From contig NZ_CP133888.1 of the NCBI RefSeq assembly GCF_041228405.1, positions 1,364,001 through 1,428,000 of the forward strand: a stretch of DNA of 64,000 nt, read 5' to 3'. The translations under genes were made by a program, and so were the position numbers. Shown here in pieces: positions 8,383 through 17,012 of the stretch. Positions within the stretch are counted from its first letter, which is position 1. Each line of letters starts with the position of its first letter. Source of the DNA: Salinilacustrithrix flava. GTDB lineage: Bacteria; Actinomycetota; Acidimicrobiia; Acidimicrobiales; Salinilacustritrichaceae. The notes beneath the pieces are model-generated. The model was not told where the DNA came from. It did not search any database and was given only the letters and a program-made list of their open reading frames with translations.

Positions 8383-9774
8383 ATGGCCCGTCCCCGGGAG
8401 CAGCACTTCGAGCGTCACATGAGCGACAACGAGGCGCTCATGTGGAACCTCGAGAAGGACCCTGCGCTCAGCTCCTGGTTCGCGAGCCTCACGATCCTCG
8501 ACCGACCGCCGTCGCTGGAGCGCCTGCGCGCCCGCCTCGCCCGGGCCGTCGTGGCCGTGCCGCGCCTGCGCCAGCACGTCGTCGCCAGCGTCGGTCGCCT
8601 GAGCCCGCCCGCGTGGGTGGACGACCCGGAGTTCGACCTCGACCGGCACGTGTGGCGCATCGCCGTGCCCTCGCCGGGCGCCGACGCCGACCTGCACGAG
8701 CTGGCCATCCGGTTGCTGCAGGAGCCCTTCGACCGCACCCGACCGCTGTGGCAGTTCATCGTCATCGAGGGCCTGGCCGACGGTCGGGCCGCGCTCTTCC
8801 AGAAGATGCACCACACCATCACCGACGGCGAGGGCGGGGTGCGCCTCGCCGAGCAGTTCGTGGACCTCGAGCGCGACCCGAACGAACCCGACCCACCCGA
8901 CGTGCCTGCCCCCGTCGGCGACGGCGACGGCTTCGCCGAGAGCGCCATGGAGGTCGTGGGCCACAACGTGCGCCGGGTCGGCGGCCTCGCCCGCCGGGTC
9001 ACCGGCTCGGTGGTCGGCAACCCGCTCGGCACCGCCCAGGGCCTGGGCCGGGCCGTCAAGGAGATCGACCGGTCGCTGCGCCCCTCGCACGAGGAGGGCC
9101 GCACCGTCGGCTCGCCGCTGTGGAAGCCGCGCACGCTGAAGCGCTGGTTCGGATCCCTGCACGTGCCCCTCGCCGACGTGAAGCAGGCCGGCCGGGTGCT
9201 CGGCGGGACGATCAACGACGTGTTCGTCGCCGGCGCCCTCGCCGGCGCTGCCGCCTACCACCACGAGCGCGGCGTCCGCCCCGACCTGCTCCGCGCCGCC
9301 ATGCCGGTCAGCACCCGCAAGGGCGGCACCGCCGGCGGCAACGCCTTCGCCATCACCACCACCGATCTGCGGGTGCCCGACGATCCCATCGAGGCCTTCG
9401 CCGTGGTCCACGAGGCGCTGGCCGCGGTGAAGGGCGGCGGCTCCATGGACCTGATCGGCCAGCTGGCCATGGTCGTGAACCTGCTGCCGACCTCGGTGCT
9501 GACGTCCTTCGCCAAGGACGCCGCCGCCACCGTGGACTTCACCGTGTCCAACGTGCGCGCCGCGCCGGTGGAGCTCTACATCGCCGGCGGCCGCTGCGAG
9601 GCCGTCCTGCCCATGGGCCCGATCTCGGGCACGGCGTTCAACCTCAGCACGCTCAGCTACAACGGCGGCCTCGACATGGGTCTGGTCGTGGACGCCGGCG
9701 CCATCGACGACCCCGCCGGCCTCCGCGACCACCTCGTCGCCGCCTTCGACACCCTCATCGAGGTCGGCCGCTGA
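8383..9774 (+). CDS. WS/DGAT family wax ester synthase / diacylglycerol O-acyltransferase
   Basis: A 463-residue protein of the bacterial bifunctional wax ester synthase / acyl-CoA:diacylglycerol acyltransferase family, close to the usual length. The catalytic HHxxxDG motif is present (His143, His144, Asp148, Gly149). The C-terminal half carries the family's second conserved part, with segments such as GTINDVFVAGALAG and VSNVRAAP. The reaction transfers an acyl group from acyl-CoA to a long-chain alcohol or diacylglycerol, making storage lipid at the inner face of the membrane. Two starts are possible: ATG 8383, 7 nt after a TACGCT box, and ATG 8419, where similarity typical of family N-termini (MSDNEALMW) begins. 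The promoter spacing favours 8383. Confidence 0.9.
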   Translation: MARPREQHFERHMSDNEALMWNLEKDPALSSWFASLTILDRPPSLERLRARLARAVVAVPRLRQHVVASVGRLSPPAWVDDPEFDLDRHVWRIAVPSPGADADLHELAIRLLQEPFDRTRPLWQFIVIEGLADGRAALFQKMHHTITDGEGGVRLAEQFVDLERDPNEPDPPDVPAPVGDGDGFAESAMEVVGHNVRRVGGLARRVTGSVVGNPLGTAQGLGRAVKEIDRSLRPSHEEGRTVGSPLWKPRTLKRWFGSLHVPLADVKQAGRVLGGTINDVFVAGALAGAAAYHHERGVRPDLLRAAMPVSTRKGGTAGGNAFAITTTDLRVPDDPIEAFAVVHEALAAVKGGGSMDLIGQLAMVVNLLPTSVLTSFAKDAAATVDFTVSNVRAAPVELYIAGGRCEAVLPMGPISGTAFNLSTLSYNGGLDMGLVVDAGAIDDPAGLRDHLVAAFDTLIEVGR

Positions 9775-9801
9775 GGGAAACTGGCAGTGCTGGTGTAGCG
9801 C

Positions 9802-10950
9802 TCAGATGCCGAGTTGGCGCGACGCGAGGTCGCGCATGATCTCCTCGGAGCCGCCGCCGATGGCCTGGACCCGCACCTCGCGGTAGAGACGCTCGACGGT
9901 GTCGCCCCGCAGGTAGCTGGCGCCGCCGAGGATCTGGGCCGCCTCGCGCGCGCACTGCTCGAAGCACAGGGTGGCGTTCACCTTGGCCTCCGCGATCTCG
10001 GCCACCGGGTTGTCGCCCTGGTTGAGCCGCCACGACAGCAGCTCCAGCCACGCCTTCGACGCGTTGATCATGCGGTCCATCTCGGCCAGCTTGTGGCGGA
10101 TCACCTGGTGGTCGGCGAGGCGCTTGCCGAAGGTCTCCCGCTCGCGGGCCCAGCCCACGGCCTCGTCGAAGCACACCCGGCTGAAGGCGGTGGACTGCAC
10201 GGCCAGGTCGATGCGCTCGGCGTTGAAGTTGTTGACGATGGCGGAGAAGCCGGCGTTCTCCTCGGTGATGAGGTTCTCCTCCGGCACCCGCACGTCGTCG
10301 AAGTAGAGGGTGGCGGTGTCCGAGGCGAGCCAGCCCATCTTGTCGAGCTTGGTGCGATCGACGCCGGGACGGTCGCCCTCGATGAGCATCATCGAGATGC
10401 CGGCCGGGCCCTCGCCGCCGGTGCGCACGGCCGTGGCGAAGAAGTCCGCCCGCATCCCCGAGGTGATGAAGGTCTTGGAGCCGTTCACCACGAACTCGTC
10501 GCCCTCCCGCCGGGCGGTCGTCTTGATCCGGGCCACGTCGGACCCGCCCGAGGGCTCGGTGATGGCGAGGGCCGCGATCTTCTCGCCGCTCATGCACGGG
10601 GCGATGACCCGGGCCTTCATCTCCTCGGACCCGAAGCGCTGGATGGGCGGCAGGCCGATGTAGTTGGAGAACAGGGCAGCGACCACGCCGCCGGAGCCGG
10701 CCATGCACAGCTCCTCCATGAGCACGAGGCGCATGAGGGCGTCGCGCTGGCCGTGTCCGCCGTACTCCTCCTGGAACCCGTCCCCGAACAGGCCGATCGC
10801 CCCGGCCTTCACGTACAGGTCGCGGGGCACCTCACCGGCCAGATCCCACTCGTGGACGTGGGGCGCGATCTCGTTCTCGGTGAAGGCGCGCACCACCTCC
10901 CGGTAGGCGTGGTGGTCGTCGTCGTAGAAGGGGCTCGACACCGTGCTCAT
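9802..10950 (-). CDS. acyl-CoA dehydrogenase
   Basis: A 382-residue FAD-dependent acyl-CoA dehydrogenase. The three domains are in the normal order: N-terminal helical domain, beta domain with the signature AITEPSGGSDVARIKT (about 129-144), and C-terminal helical domain with RETFGKRL. The usual catalytic Glu of the YEG motif near the C-terminus is replaced (QAIGGGSEEI). Glu245 in NAERIDLA sits where isovaleryl- and long-chain-type enzymes carry their catalytic base, so activity is likely retained. The enzyme forms the 2,3-double bond of acyl-CoA in beta-oxidation or branched-chain catabolism. ATG 10950 has GGAAGG 10 nt upstream; GTG 10968 in frame is the alternative. It is convergent with the WS/DGAT gene. 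Confidence 0.9.
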   Translation of the reverse strand: MSTVSSPFYDDDHHAYREVVRAFTENEIAPHVHEWDLAGEVPRDLYVKAGAIGLFGDGFQEEYGGHGQRDALMRLVLMEELCMAGSGGVVAALFSNYIGLPPIQRFGSEEMKARVIAPCMSGEKIAALAITEPSGGSDVARIKTTARREGDEFVVNGSKTFITSGMRADFFATAVRTGGEGPAGISMMLIEGDRPGVDRTKLDKMGWLASDTATLYFDDVRVPEENLITEENAGFSAIVNNFNAERIDLAVQSTAFSRVCFDEAVGWARERETFGKRLADHQVIRHKLAEMDRMINASKAWLELLSWRLNQGDNPVAEIAEAKVNATLCFEQCAREAAQILGGASYLRGDTVERLYREVRVQAIGGGSEEIMRDLASRQLGI

Positions 10951-10976
10951 CGTCGCCGAGCCTTCCACATGCCGGT

Positions 10977-11004
10977 CAGGCCGGGGCAGGCCGGGGCAGG
11001 CCGG
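10977..11004. repeat. short tandem repeat, 10-base unit
   Basis: The unit CAGGCCGGGG occurs twice in full and once as a partial third copy between the acyl-CoA dehydrogenase start and the stop of the His-rich membrane protein gene. It may simply be slippage-derived spacer. Confidence 0.6.
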
Positions 11005-11005
11005 A

Positions 11006-12193
11006 TCAGTGGTCGTGGTCGTCGCAGCCCGACCCGTGGGAGCCCTCGATGCCGGCGAAGGGACCGCAGGGGTGCTCGTCCACCCAGACGTGGAGCATGG
11101 GCTGGGTCGGTCGGAACTCGCCCCGGGCGCAGGAGCCGGTGGCGTCGGTGGTGCCCACGACGCGAGCGCCGTCCCAGCACAGGTTCTGGTGGTCGTGCCA
11201 CGGGGTCAGGTCGCCGGCGATGTCGGGGGCGTCGGCCATCGTCGTCCCGAACGGCAGCAGGTACATGGCCGAGGCCACCTCCTTGGTGCCGTCGGGGTTC
11301 ACCTTGAGCACGATCGACTCGATGTCGTCGGGGTCGAGCACCCGGGGGTCGATGATGCGCTGGACGTTGATGTAGTGCTCGTAGCCGGTCGCGCCGTCGC
11401 CGATGGACGTGAACCCGGCCGCCTGCACTGCGGCCTCGTCGGGGAAGGCCTGCATCGCCTCGGTGGTCTCGACCAGCAGCTGCTCGGCCCGCTCACGGGC
11501 CTCGGGGGTGGGAGCATCGTCGAGGAACGAGGCGAAGCTGGCCGGGTAGCCGAGCTCCTCCGAGGTGGGGGCGGGTGCCTCCGGTTCGGCGTCGCCGGCA
11601 TCGGTCGTCCCGTGGTGGTCGTCGTCGCCGTGGTCGTGGGAGTCGTCGTGGGGGTGGTCGTCGTCCTGGCCGTCGCCGGCGGAGGCGACCTCGCCGGCGG
11701 CCAACGCCACGTCGTCGTCGTGGTCGTGGCTGTCGTGGTCGTGGGGCTGGGCCATGGCCGGGATCGTGGCGAAGGCGAGCAGGGCGATGATCGCCGGCAC
11801 CGCGGCCTGGCCGAGGCGCGGCATGGCGATGTCAGCGACGGCGACCGTCGTGGCCACCAGGGCGAGGAGGGCGAAGCCGGCCGCGAGGCCATCCTGGAAG
11901 CCGATGCTCTGGCCGGCTTCGAGGCCCTCGACGGCGGACAGGCCCACCGTTCGGCTGGTCAGCCAGGCACCGAACGCCGCGAGGTTGATGCCGAGCCCGG
12001 CGACCATGACCGGCGGGGTCGGGCGGACGAGCGCGGCGGCGCCCCAGCCGATCTGGGCGACCGCGGTGATCGAGAACAGCATCGACAAGGTGGCGAGCTC
12101 GGCGTGCGAGCCGGCCGCAGCGGCGTGGATCAGGCCGGCGGCGATCGATGCTGCGGCGGCGATGGCCGCGGCCGGGTGGGACGGGGAGGGCAT
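11006..12193 (-). CDS. membrane protein with His/Asp-rich metal-binding-like segment, unknown family
   Basis: This 395-residue protein was not assigned to a family. The first 150 residues hold about five hydrophobic helices with GWGAAALV and FALLALVATTVAVAD segments. A segment extremely rich in His and Asp follows (about 151-208; HDHDSHDHDDD is one part), then a soluble C-terminal domain (about 220-395) with several histidines, cysteines and WHDHQNLCWD. The protein ends in another His/Asp cluster. The histidine clusters suggest binding of Zn, Ni, Co or Cu; transport or metal storage is inference. ATG 12193 is chosen because GAGGGG precedes it; the open frame continues upstream but would overlap the neighbouring gene's 3' end. 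Confidence 0.6.
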   Translation of the reverse strand: MPSPSHPAAAIAAAASIAAGLIHAAAAGSHAELATLSMLFSITAVAQIGWGAAALVRPTPPVMVAGLGINLAAFGAWLTSRTVGLSAVEGLEAGQSIGFQDGLAAGFALLALVATTVAVADIAMPRLGQAAVPAIIALLAFATIPAMAQPHDHDSHDHDDDVALAAGEVASAGDGQDDDHPHDDSHDHGDDDHHGTTDAGDAEPEAPAPTSEELGYPASFASFLDDAPTPEARERAEQLLVETTEAMQAFPDEAAVQAAGFTSIGDGATGYEHYINVQRIIDPRVLDPDDIESIVLKVNPDGTKEVASAMYLLPFGTTMADAPDIAGDLTPWHDHQNLCWDGARVVGTTDATGSCARGEFRPTQPMLHVWVDEHPCGPFAGIEGSHGSGCDDHDH

Positions 12194-12254
12194 GCGTGCC
12201 CCTCTCTGGTGTGACGGGTGTCTCCCCGCCAGCGTAGGGGGTCGTCGGCGAGGA

Positions 12255-13028
12255 TCAGCCGTCGGTCTCGCCCCGCTCCTCGGCGGCGGCGTACTCGGCG
12301 CGCTGATCGACGAAGAAGGCACCGAGCGCGGCGGCCATGGAGGCGAAGACGACGACGGCGTAGATGCTGAGCAGCAGCGAGACGATGCGGGACGGGATGG
12401 TGGTCGGCTCGAACATGTAGGTGCCGGAGATGGCCAGGTTCACCGACCACCACAGCGTCTCGCCGAAGCTCTCCCCGCTGCCATCGAGGAGGTAGAGGAG
12501 CTGGGCGCCGGCCACGATCACGGACACCGTCGTGACGGCGAGGAAGGACAGCCGGCCCCCGAGCAACCCACGGGCGGTGCCGATGGCCCGGTACGACGAC
12601 CCGAGCACCCGGACGCTGGGCAGGATCCGCAAGGTGCGCAGGGCGGGGATGATCCGGGCGGTGCGCAGGAGCGGCACGGCCAGGAAGAACACCGACGGCC
12701 AGCGGCGGCGCAGGAACCGGAACGGGTGGCCGGACACGACGAGCTTGGCCACGAACTCGAGCAGGAAGATGCCCCACACGACGTCGCTGACGAGGGAGAG
12801 GACGGGACGCTGGCTCTCGGGTGCGATGAGGTCGTAGGCGACGAACGCGCCCCAGGCCACGGCCAGCACCGCCATCACCGGGTCGAGGCGCCGCTCGAGG
12901 ACGGCCGCGAACCGCTCCCGGGCGCTGATCTCCTCGTCCGGCTCGGGCCCGAGGAGGGAGCGTGCCGCCTGGTCCTCGGCGTCGGCCCGGTCGACCGGGC
13001 GCGGCGCAGGAGAAGCGGCATCGTTCAT
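12255..13028 (-). CDS. voltage-gated-channel-like ion transport protein with atypical pore
   Basis: The 257-residue protein has the six-helix plan of a voltage-gated cation channel subunit: four helices at about 48-155, including an S4-like segment with spaced arginines (RTARIIPALRTLRIL). A pore region at about 190-205 lies between the last two helices. The canonical K+ filter TVGYG is absent; the equivalent segment reads NLAISGTYMFEP. It may therefore be a non-selective or degenerate channel, or a sensor protein. The termini are charged and cytoplasmic. The ATG is preceded by TTAGGGAG, a usable ribosome binding site. It lies upstream of, and in the same direction as, the His-rich membrane protein. 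Confidence 0.7.
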   Translation of the reverse strand: MNDAASPAPRPVDRADAEDQAARSLLGPEPDEEISARERFAAVLERRLDPVMAVLAVAWGAFVAYDLIAPESQRPVLSLVSDVVWGIFLLEFVAKLVVSGHPFRFLRRRWPSVFFLAVPLLRTARIIPALRTLRILPSVRVLGSSYRAIGTARGLLGGRLSFLAVTTVSVIVAGAQLLYLLDGSGESFGETLWWSVNLAISGTYMFEPTTIPSRIVSLLLSIYAVVVFASMAAALGAFFVDQRAEYAAAEERGETDG

Positions 13029-13157
13029 GCCAGCTCCCTAACCCGATCGCGGCACGGGTACCCGTGTCGGGGCACATCGAGCCGGACCTGGGTAGGGACG
13101 CCATCGACCGCGCGGGAGCCGATCGCTCTCGCCCCCACACACATCCAGGAGGCCGGA

Positions 13158-13316
13158 ATGCCGGACAACAACGACCCCAGCAAGCTCCAGGAGCCCACCC
13201 CCGACGAGGAGAAGGCCGCCGAGCGCGCCGCCGAGGAGTCTCCGGACATCGAGGAGGAGTACCGCGAGTCCACCGAGCGCGGCGCCAACCAGGAGGGCGA
13301 GGGCAAGATCGTCTGA
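13158..13316 (+). CDS. small acidic protein, 52 residues
   Basis: A short gene supported by a strong ribosome binding site (AGGAGG, 7 nt before ATG 13158) and a hairpin after the stop. The product is highly charged, with many Glu, Asp, Pro and Lys residues and no hydrophobic core, so it is probably intrinsically disordered. Segments PTPDEEKAAERAAEE and EEEYRESTERG suggest one or two helices. No family is recognised. It resembles small stress-related hydrophilic proteins of actinobacteria in composition only. Confidence 0.6.
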   Translation: MPDNNDPSKLQEPTPDEEKAAERAAEESPDIEEEYRESTERGANQEGEGKIV

Positions 13317-13335
13317 TCGAAGCCCCGCACTGCCT

Positions 13336-13367
13336 GACGAGCACCTGCCGATCAGCGGGTGCTCGTC
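13336..13367 (+). terminator. stem-loop after the 52-residue gene
   Basis: GACGAGCACC and GGTGCTCGTC form a perfect 10-bp stem around a 12-base loop, 20 bases after the stop. There is no U-tract, so termination strength is uncertain. Confidence 0.5.
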
Positions 13368-13451
13368 CCGCGTCCGGGCTCGGTGCGTTCGAAGTCGTCC
13401 GGGAGGGGCAGACTTGCGTGCCGCAGTCGACGAGGCAGGGGAGGGGGACAG

Positions 13452-15719
13452 ATGTCGAGCGACGCACGTGTGCTGGTGATCGACGACGATCCCGACGTCT
13501 CGCTGCTCACCCGCCTCCAGCTGGAGAACGCCGGCTACGACGTGGTGGAGGCGGCCTCGGCGGCCGAGGGCCTGTCCCGAGCGCTCGACACCGCGCCCGA
13601 CGTGGTCCTGCTCGACTGGATGCTGCCCGACGGTGACGGCATCGGGCTGCTCGCCGAGCTGCGCGCCAGCGCGGCAACCGCCGACGTGCCGGTGATCATG
13701 GTGACCGCCCGCAGCCACGCCGGCGACCAGCGGGCGGCGTGGGAGGCGGGGGTCGTCGACTACCTGACCAAGCCCTTCGACGGCCGCGACCTGCTGCGCT
13801 GCGTCCGCGATGCCGTGGCGGACCCGGCCTCGTCCCGGCAGGAGGCGCGGCGGCGGGAGGCGTTGGAGCGGCTCAGCGGTCGAGAGGTCGACACCGATCG
13901 GCTGTCGGCGGTGGTGGAGCACGCGTCCGACGCCATCGTCACCACGTCCCTGGACGGGACGGTCCTCACCTGGAACCGGGCAGCGGAGACGCTGTGCGGC
14001 TACCGGGCCGACGAGGTCGTCGGGCGTCCGGTCTCGGTGCTCGCGCCGCCTGGACGCCACGACCCTCTGGCCGAGGCGCTCGAGCGCGTGGCCGCCGGCG
14101 TCACCGTGCCGCACTTCGAGACCGTGCGGCGTCGGAAGGACGGCACCGACATCTCGGTGTCGGTCTCTGTGTCACCGATCCGCGACGAGCACGGGCACAT
14201 CACCGCAGCGTCGACCATCGCTCGGGACATCACCGAGCGCAAGGCCGAGGAGTCCCTCCACCGGGGCCTGCTCGAGGCCGCGCCCGATGCGATGGTCGTC
14301 GTCGACGACACCGGCACGATCCACCTGGTCAACGCCCAGACCGAGGCGCTGTTCGGCTACGAGCGGGACGAGCTCGTCGGGCAGGCGGTGGAGATCCTCG
14401 TCCCCGAGGAGCATCGCGGTGCCCACCCCGGGCACCGCCGCGGCTACTTCATCGAGCCCCGCACCCGCCCGATGGGCCAGGACCTCGAGCTCACCGCTCG
14501 GCGCAGGGACGGCTCGGTGTTCCCGGTGGAGATCTCGCTGTCGTCGATCGAGACCGAACGGGGTCGCCTGGTGTCGGCAGCGATCCGCGACGTGTCCGAG
14601 CGCAAGGCGGCCGAGGCCCGGTTCCGTGGCCTGGTCGACGCCGCCCCCGACGCCATGGTGATCGTCGACCCGCACGGCCGGATCGAGCTGGTGAACGCCC
14701 AGGCCGACGCGATGTTCGGCTACGAGCGGGGGGAGCTGGTGGGCCGGCCCGTCGAGGTGCTGGTGCCGCCCCGCTTCCGCGAGCAGCACCCCGGCCACCG
14801 ACGGACCTACAACGAGCAGGCGCGGGTGCGTCCGATGGGTGCCGGACTCGAGCTGTACGGGCTGCGCAAGGACGGCTCCGAGTTCCCCGTGGAGATCTCG
14901 CTCAGCCCGCTTCAGACCGGTGACAGCGTGTCGATCTCCGCCGCCATCCGCGACGTGAGCGTGCGCAAGCGGGCCGAGGCGGTGCAGACCGCGGCCTTCG
15001 AGCGGGAGCGGGAGGCGTCCCGGCGCCTGCGTGAGGTCGACCGGCTCCGGTCCGACTTCCTGTCGACCGTGTCCCATGAGCTGCGGACGCCGCTCACCGC
15101 CATCCGGGGCTTCGCCGACCTGCTCGTGGAGCACTGGGACGCCACCGAGGGGGAGCAGCGCCGGGCGCTGGTGCAGCGCATCGCCGGTGCGGGGCTGCGC
15201 CTCGACCGGCTGATCGAGGACCTGTTGGACTTCACCCGTCTGGAGCGGGGGCAGCTCGGGATCGAGCTCGGGGCGCGGCCGGTGGCCGACCTCGTGGAGG
15301 AGGCGCTGCGCCACGTCGCCGTCTCCCTCGAGCGCCACGAGGTCGAGGTCGACCTCGAGCCGAGCCTCGTGGCGCTGGTCGACGAGGCCGCCATCGCGCG
15401 CGTCTTCGTGAACCTGCTGACCAACGCCGCGAAGTTCTCGCCCGCGGGCTCCACCATCTCGATCCGGGCCGTGGCCACCGACGATCGCATCGCCGTCTCG
15501 GTGATCGACCGCGGGTCGGGCATCCCCGAGGAGGAGCAGGACCGCATCTTCGAGCGGTTCTACCGGGCCCAGGGAGGCACGGCCCGCCGACCGGGCACCG
15601 GCGTGGGGCTCGCGATCGTCAAGGAGTTCACCGAGGCCCAGGGCGGGGAGGTCCACCTGCGCTCGACCGTCGGCGAGGGCAGCGAGTTCACCATCCGCTT
15701 GCGCCCCGCCCGCACCTGA
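13452..15719 (+). CDS. receiver-PAS-PAS-PAS hybrid sensor histidine kinase
   Basis: A 755-residue cytoplasmic protein. An N-terminal response-regulator receiver (4-120) has the acidic pocket DDD (11-13), phospho-acceptor Asp55 in LLDWMLPDG and the Lys of LTKPF. Three PAS domains follow at about 145-255, 265-385 and 388-505. The second and third are clear duplicates, both with APDAMV, LVNAQ, FGYER and the HPGHRR segment. HisKA carries phospho-acceptor His542 in VSHELRTP, and HATPase_c has N, G1 and G2 boxes (NLLTNAAKF, GSGIPEE, GTGVGLAIV). There is no membrane segment. The receiver at the N-terminus suggests that another kinase controls this one, or intramolecular phosphotransfer. Start ATG 13452 follows AGGGGAGGGGG. 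No cognate regulator is adjacent. Confidence 0.9.
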   Translation: MSSDARVLVIDDDPDVSLLTRLQLENAGYDVVEAASAAEGLSRALDTAPDVVLLDWMLPDGDGIGLLAELRASAATADVPVIMVTARSHAGDQRAAWEAGVVDYLTKPFDGRDLLRCVRDAVADPASSRQEARRREALERLSGREVDTDRLSAVVEHASDAIVTTSLDGTVLTWNRAAETLCGYRADEVVGRPVSVLAPPGRHDPLAEALERVAAGVTVPHFETVRRRKDGTDISVSVSVSPIRDEHGHITAASTIARDITERKAEESLHRGLLEAAPDAMVVVDDTGTIHLVNAQTEALFGYERDELVGQAVEILVPEEHRGAHPGHRRGYFIEPRTRPMGQDLELTARRRDGSVFPVEISLSSIETERGRLVSAAIRDVSERKAAEARFRGLVDAAPDAMVIVDPHGRIELVNAQADAMFGYERGELVGRPVEVLVPPRFREQHPGHRRTYNEQARVRPMGAGLELYGLRKDGSEFPVEISLSPLQTGDSVSISAAIRDVSVRKRAEAVQTAAFEREREASRRLREVDRLRSDFLSTVSHELRTPLTAIRGFADLLVEHWDATEGEQRRALVQRIAGAGLRLDRLIEDLLDFTRLERGQLGIELGARPVADLVEEALRHVAVSLERHEVEVDLEPSLVALVDEAAIARVFVNLLTNAAKFSPAGSTISIRAVATDDRIAVSVIDRGSGIPEEEQDRIFERFYRAQGGTARRPGTGVGLAIVKEFTEAQGGEVHLRSTVGEGSEFTIRLRPART

Positions 15720-15763
15720 CGCCTTCGCCGGCATCCGGTGTCGTCCCCGGGCCGGCAAGCGCG

Positions 15764-15769
15764 TAGCCT
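15764..15769 (+). promoter_or_regulatory. candidate -10 box (TAGCCT) of tRNA-Ala
   Basis: TAGCCT lies 13 nt before the first base of the tRNA, allowing a short 5' leader. No convincing -35 was identified. Confidence 0.35.
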
Positions 15770-15782
15770 GTGAACTCCCCAC

Positions 15783-15859
15783 GGGGACGTAGCTCAGTTG
15801 GCTAGAGCACCTGCTTTGCAAGCAGGGGGTCGTGGGTTCGATTCCCATCGTCTCCACCA
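15783..15859 (+). tRNA. tRNA-Ala (anticodon TGC)
   Basis: A complete cloverleaf can be drawn: acceptor stem GGGGACG/CGTCTCC with one G-T pair, D arm GCTC/GAGC, anticodon stem CCTGC/GCAGG with loop TTTGCAA, and T arm GTGGG/CCCAT with loop TTCGATT. The anticodon is TGC, decoding GCA and relatives as Ala. The discriminator is A15856 and the CCA end (15857-15859) is encoded. The degraded tract to its right suggests it may have served as an integration site. Confidence 0.97.
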
Positions 15860-15897
15860 GATCGCGCGAGGTCCCGGCTGCGCTCGAGGCGCTCGTC

Positions 15898-16980
15898 TCA
15901 GTCGGCGAGGGTGAACAGGCCGGGTTGGGTTGGGCCGGTGCGGTCGTCGGGCTCCGGTGCGTTTTGCGGGGGTTCTTCGCCGGGTGGTGGGTGCCATCGT
16001 TTCCCGGTCTTGCGGTGGACGAGGTAGCGCTGGTTGACGGGACCCTCCAGGCGCAGGTCGTGGCGGGTCTTGAGGTCGTGGCAGTGCCAGCAGAGCCAGG
16101 ACAGGTCCTCGAGGCGGGTGTCGTGGGTGAGGGTCCAGCCCTCGTTGTGGTCGATGTCGAGGAGGTGGCGGCTCCCGCAGCGTTCGCATGCGCCGCCGCG
16201 GGCTTCCATGGCGGTGCGCTGGTGGGCGGTGACCTGTCGGCCGAGGTGGGTGACGTTGTTGATGTCGATGCCGTCTTTGAACACCACGGTCAGGAACGCA
16301 TCGGAGAGCAGGGCCCGGATGGCGGAGACCGACACCGGCCCGACGCCGGCGATCTCGCAGGTCTCCCCTGGTTCGACCACCCCTCGGTTGAGGGCGGGGA
16401 CGTCGATGAGGGCGATGACCTTCTTGTCCGGGCGCACCGCCTGGGATCGGCGGGCTGGAGCGTCGGGGGACGCAGCGCCGAGGAGCAGGTCGCGTACGAC
16501 GTCGGCGGTGTAGGCCTCGACCCGTTCCATCCGCCCTGCGTTGCGGGCATCGGCGAAGGCCCGATCGGTGCGGGGTTTGAGGGCGGCGTCGATCTCGGCC
16601 ATGTCCTCGCCGGGCAGGCGCAAGGTGAGGTTGGCCATGCCGTCGGGGTCGTTCCAGCGGCGCACGCATCGCTGGGCGTGGAGACGGCGCCGGCGTGCCT
16701 CGCGGTCTTTGTCGGCCTTGGCCCGGGCGGCTGCGGCCTTCTCCCGCAGGGTGTGCAGCGAGTCCTTCTCGGCTGAGTCGAGCAGCTCTTCTTCGTCCTC
16801 GGGAGAAGCGGCCGCACCGTCGGACACCTCGTCGGCCTGGTCGGGTGAGACCCGACCTCGGCGGACGGCCTCGTCGGTGCGGGGCTGTTCGTCCAATCGC
16901 TTGCTGGTGCGCAGCTTGCGGCGGGCCTTGCCCGTGGGGGTGCCGGTCTTGCGGGCGATGTCGTCCTCAGCGCAGTTCGA
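15898..16980 (-). pseudogene. 5'-truncated DUF222 / HNH endonuclease
   Basis: The C-terminal half of a DUF222/13E12-type HNH nuclease is intact. An HNH module has CxxC pairs (CERCGS and CWHCH) and the metal-ligand segment DIDHNEGW, followed by KTRHDL. Upstream, family-like sequence (EDDIARKTGT, RRGRVSPDQADEV) continues in frame to about 16980, past the only usable start (TTG 16896). The first roughly 90 residues of DUF222 are missing. Just beyond the homology break lies the stop of the Fic gene, so the 5' end was probably lost when that gene arrived. A product from TTG 16896 (332 residues) cannot be excluded. Such genes are multicopy in actinobacteria and their biological role is uncertain. 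Confidence 0.7.
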
Positions 16981-17012
16981 GCCACAACCGATTCGTCCCG
17001 ATTTCTCCCGAT

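Noticed and set aside
6319..9839. Open frames of over 1100 codons on both strands across the amylosucrase and WS/DGAT genes
   Set aside because: They are antisense or out-of-frame shadows produced by very high GC content: Arg, Gly and Pro-rich or His/Val-rich composition, no domain, and full overlap with well-supported genes.
15783..15859. Duplicate tRNA 3' end marking an attachment site
   Set aside because: No second copy of the T-arm/acceptor sequence was seen in the following tract, so an att pair cannot be claimed.
16290..16985. A second frame through the HNH region as a separate protein
   Set aside because: Arg/Pro/Ala-rich shadow without motifs; the HNH and DUF222 signatures are all in the other frame.
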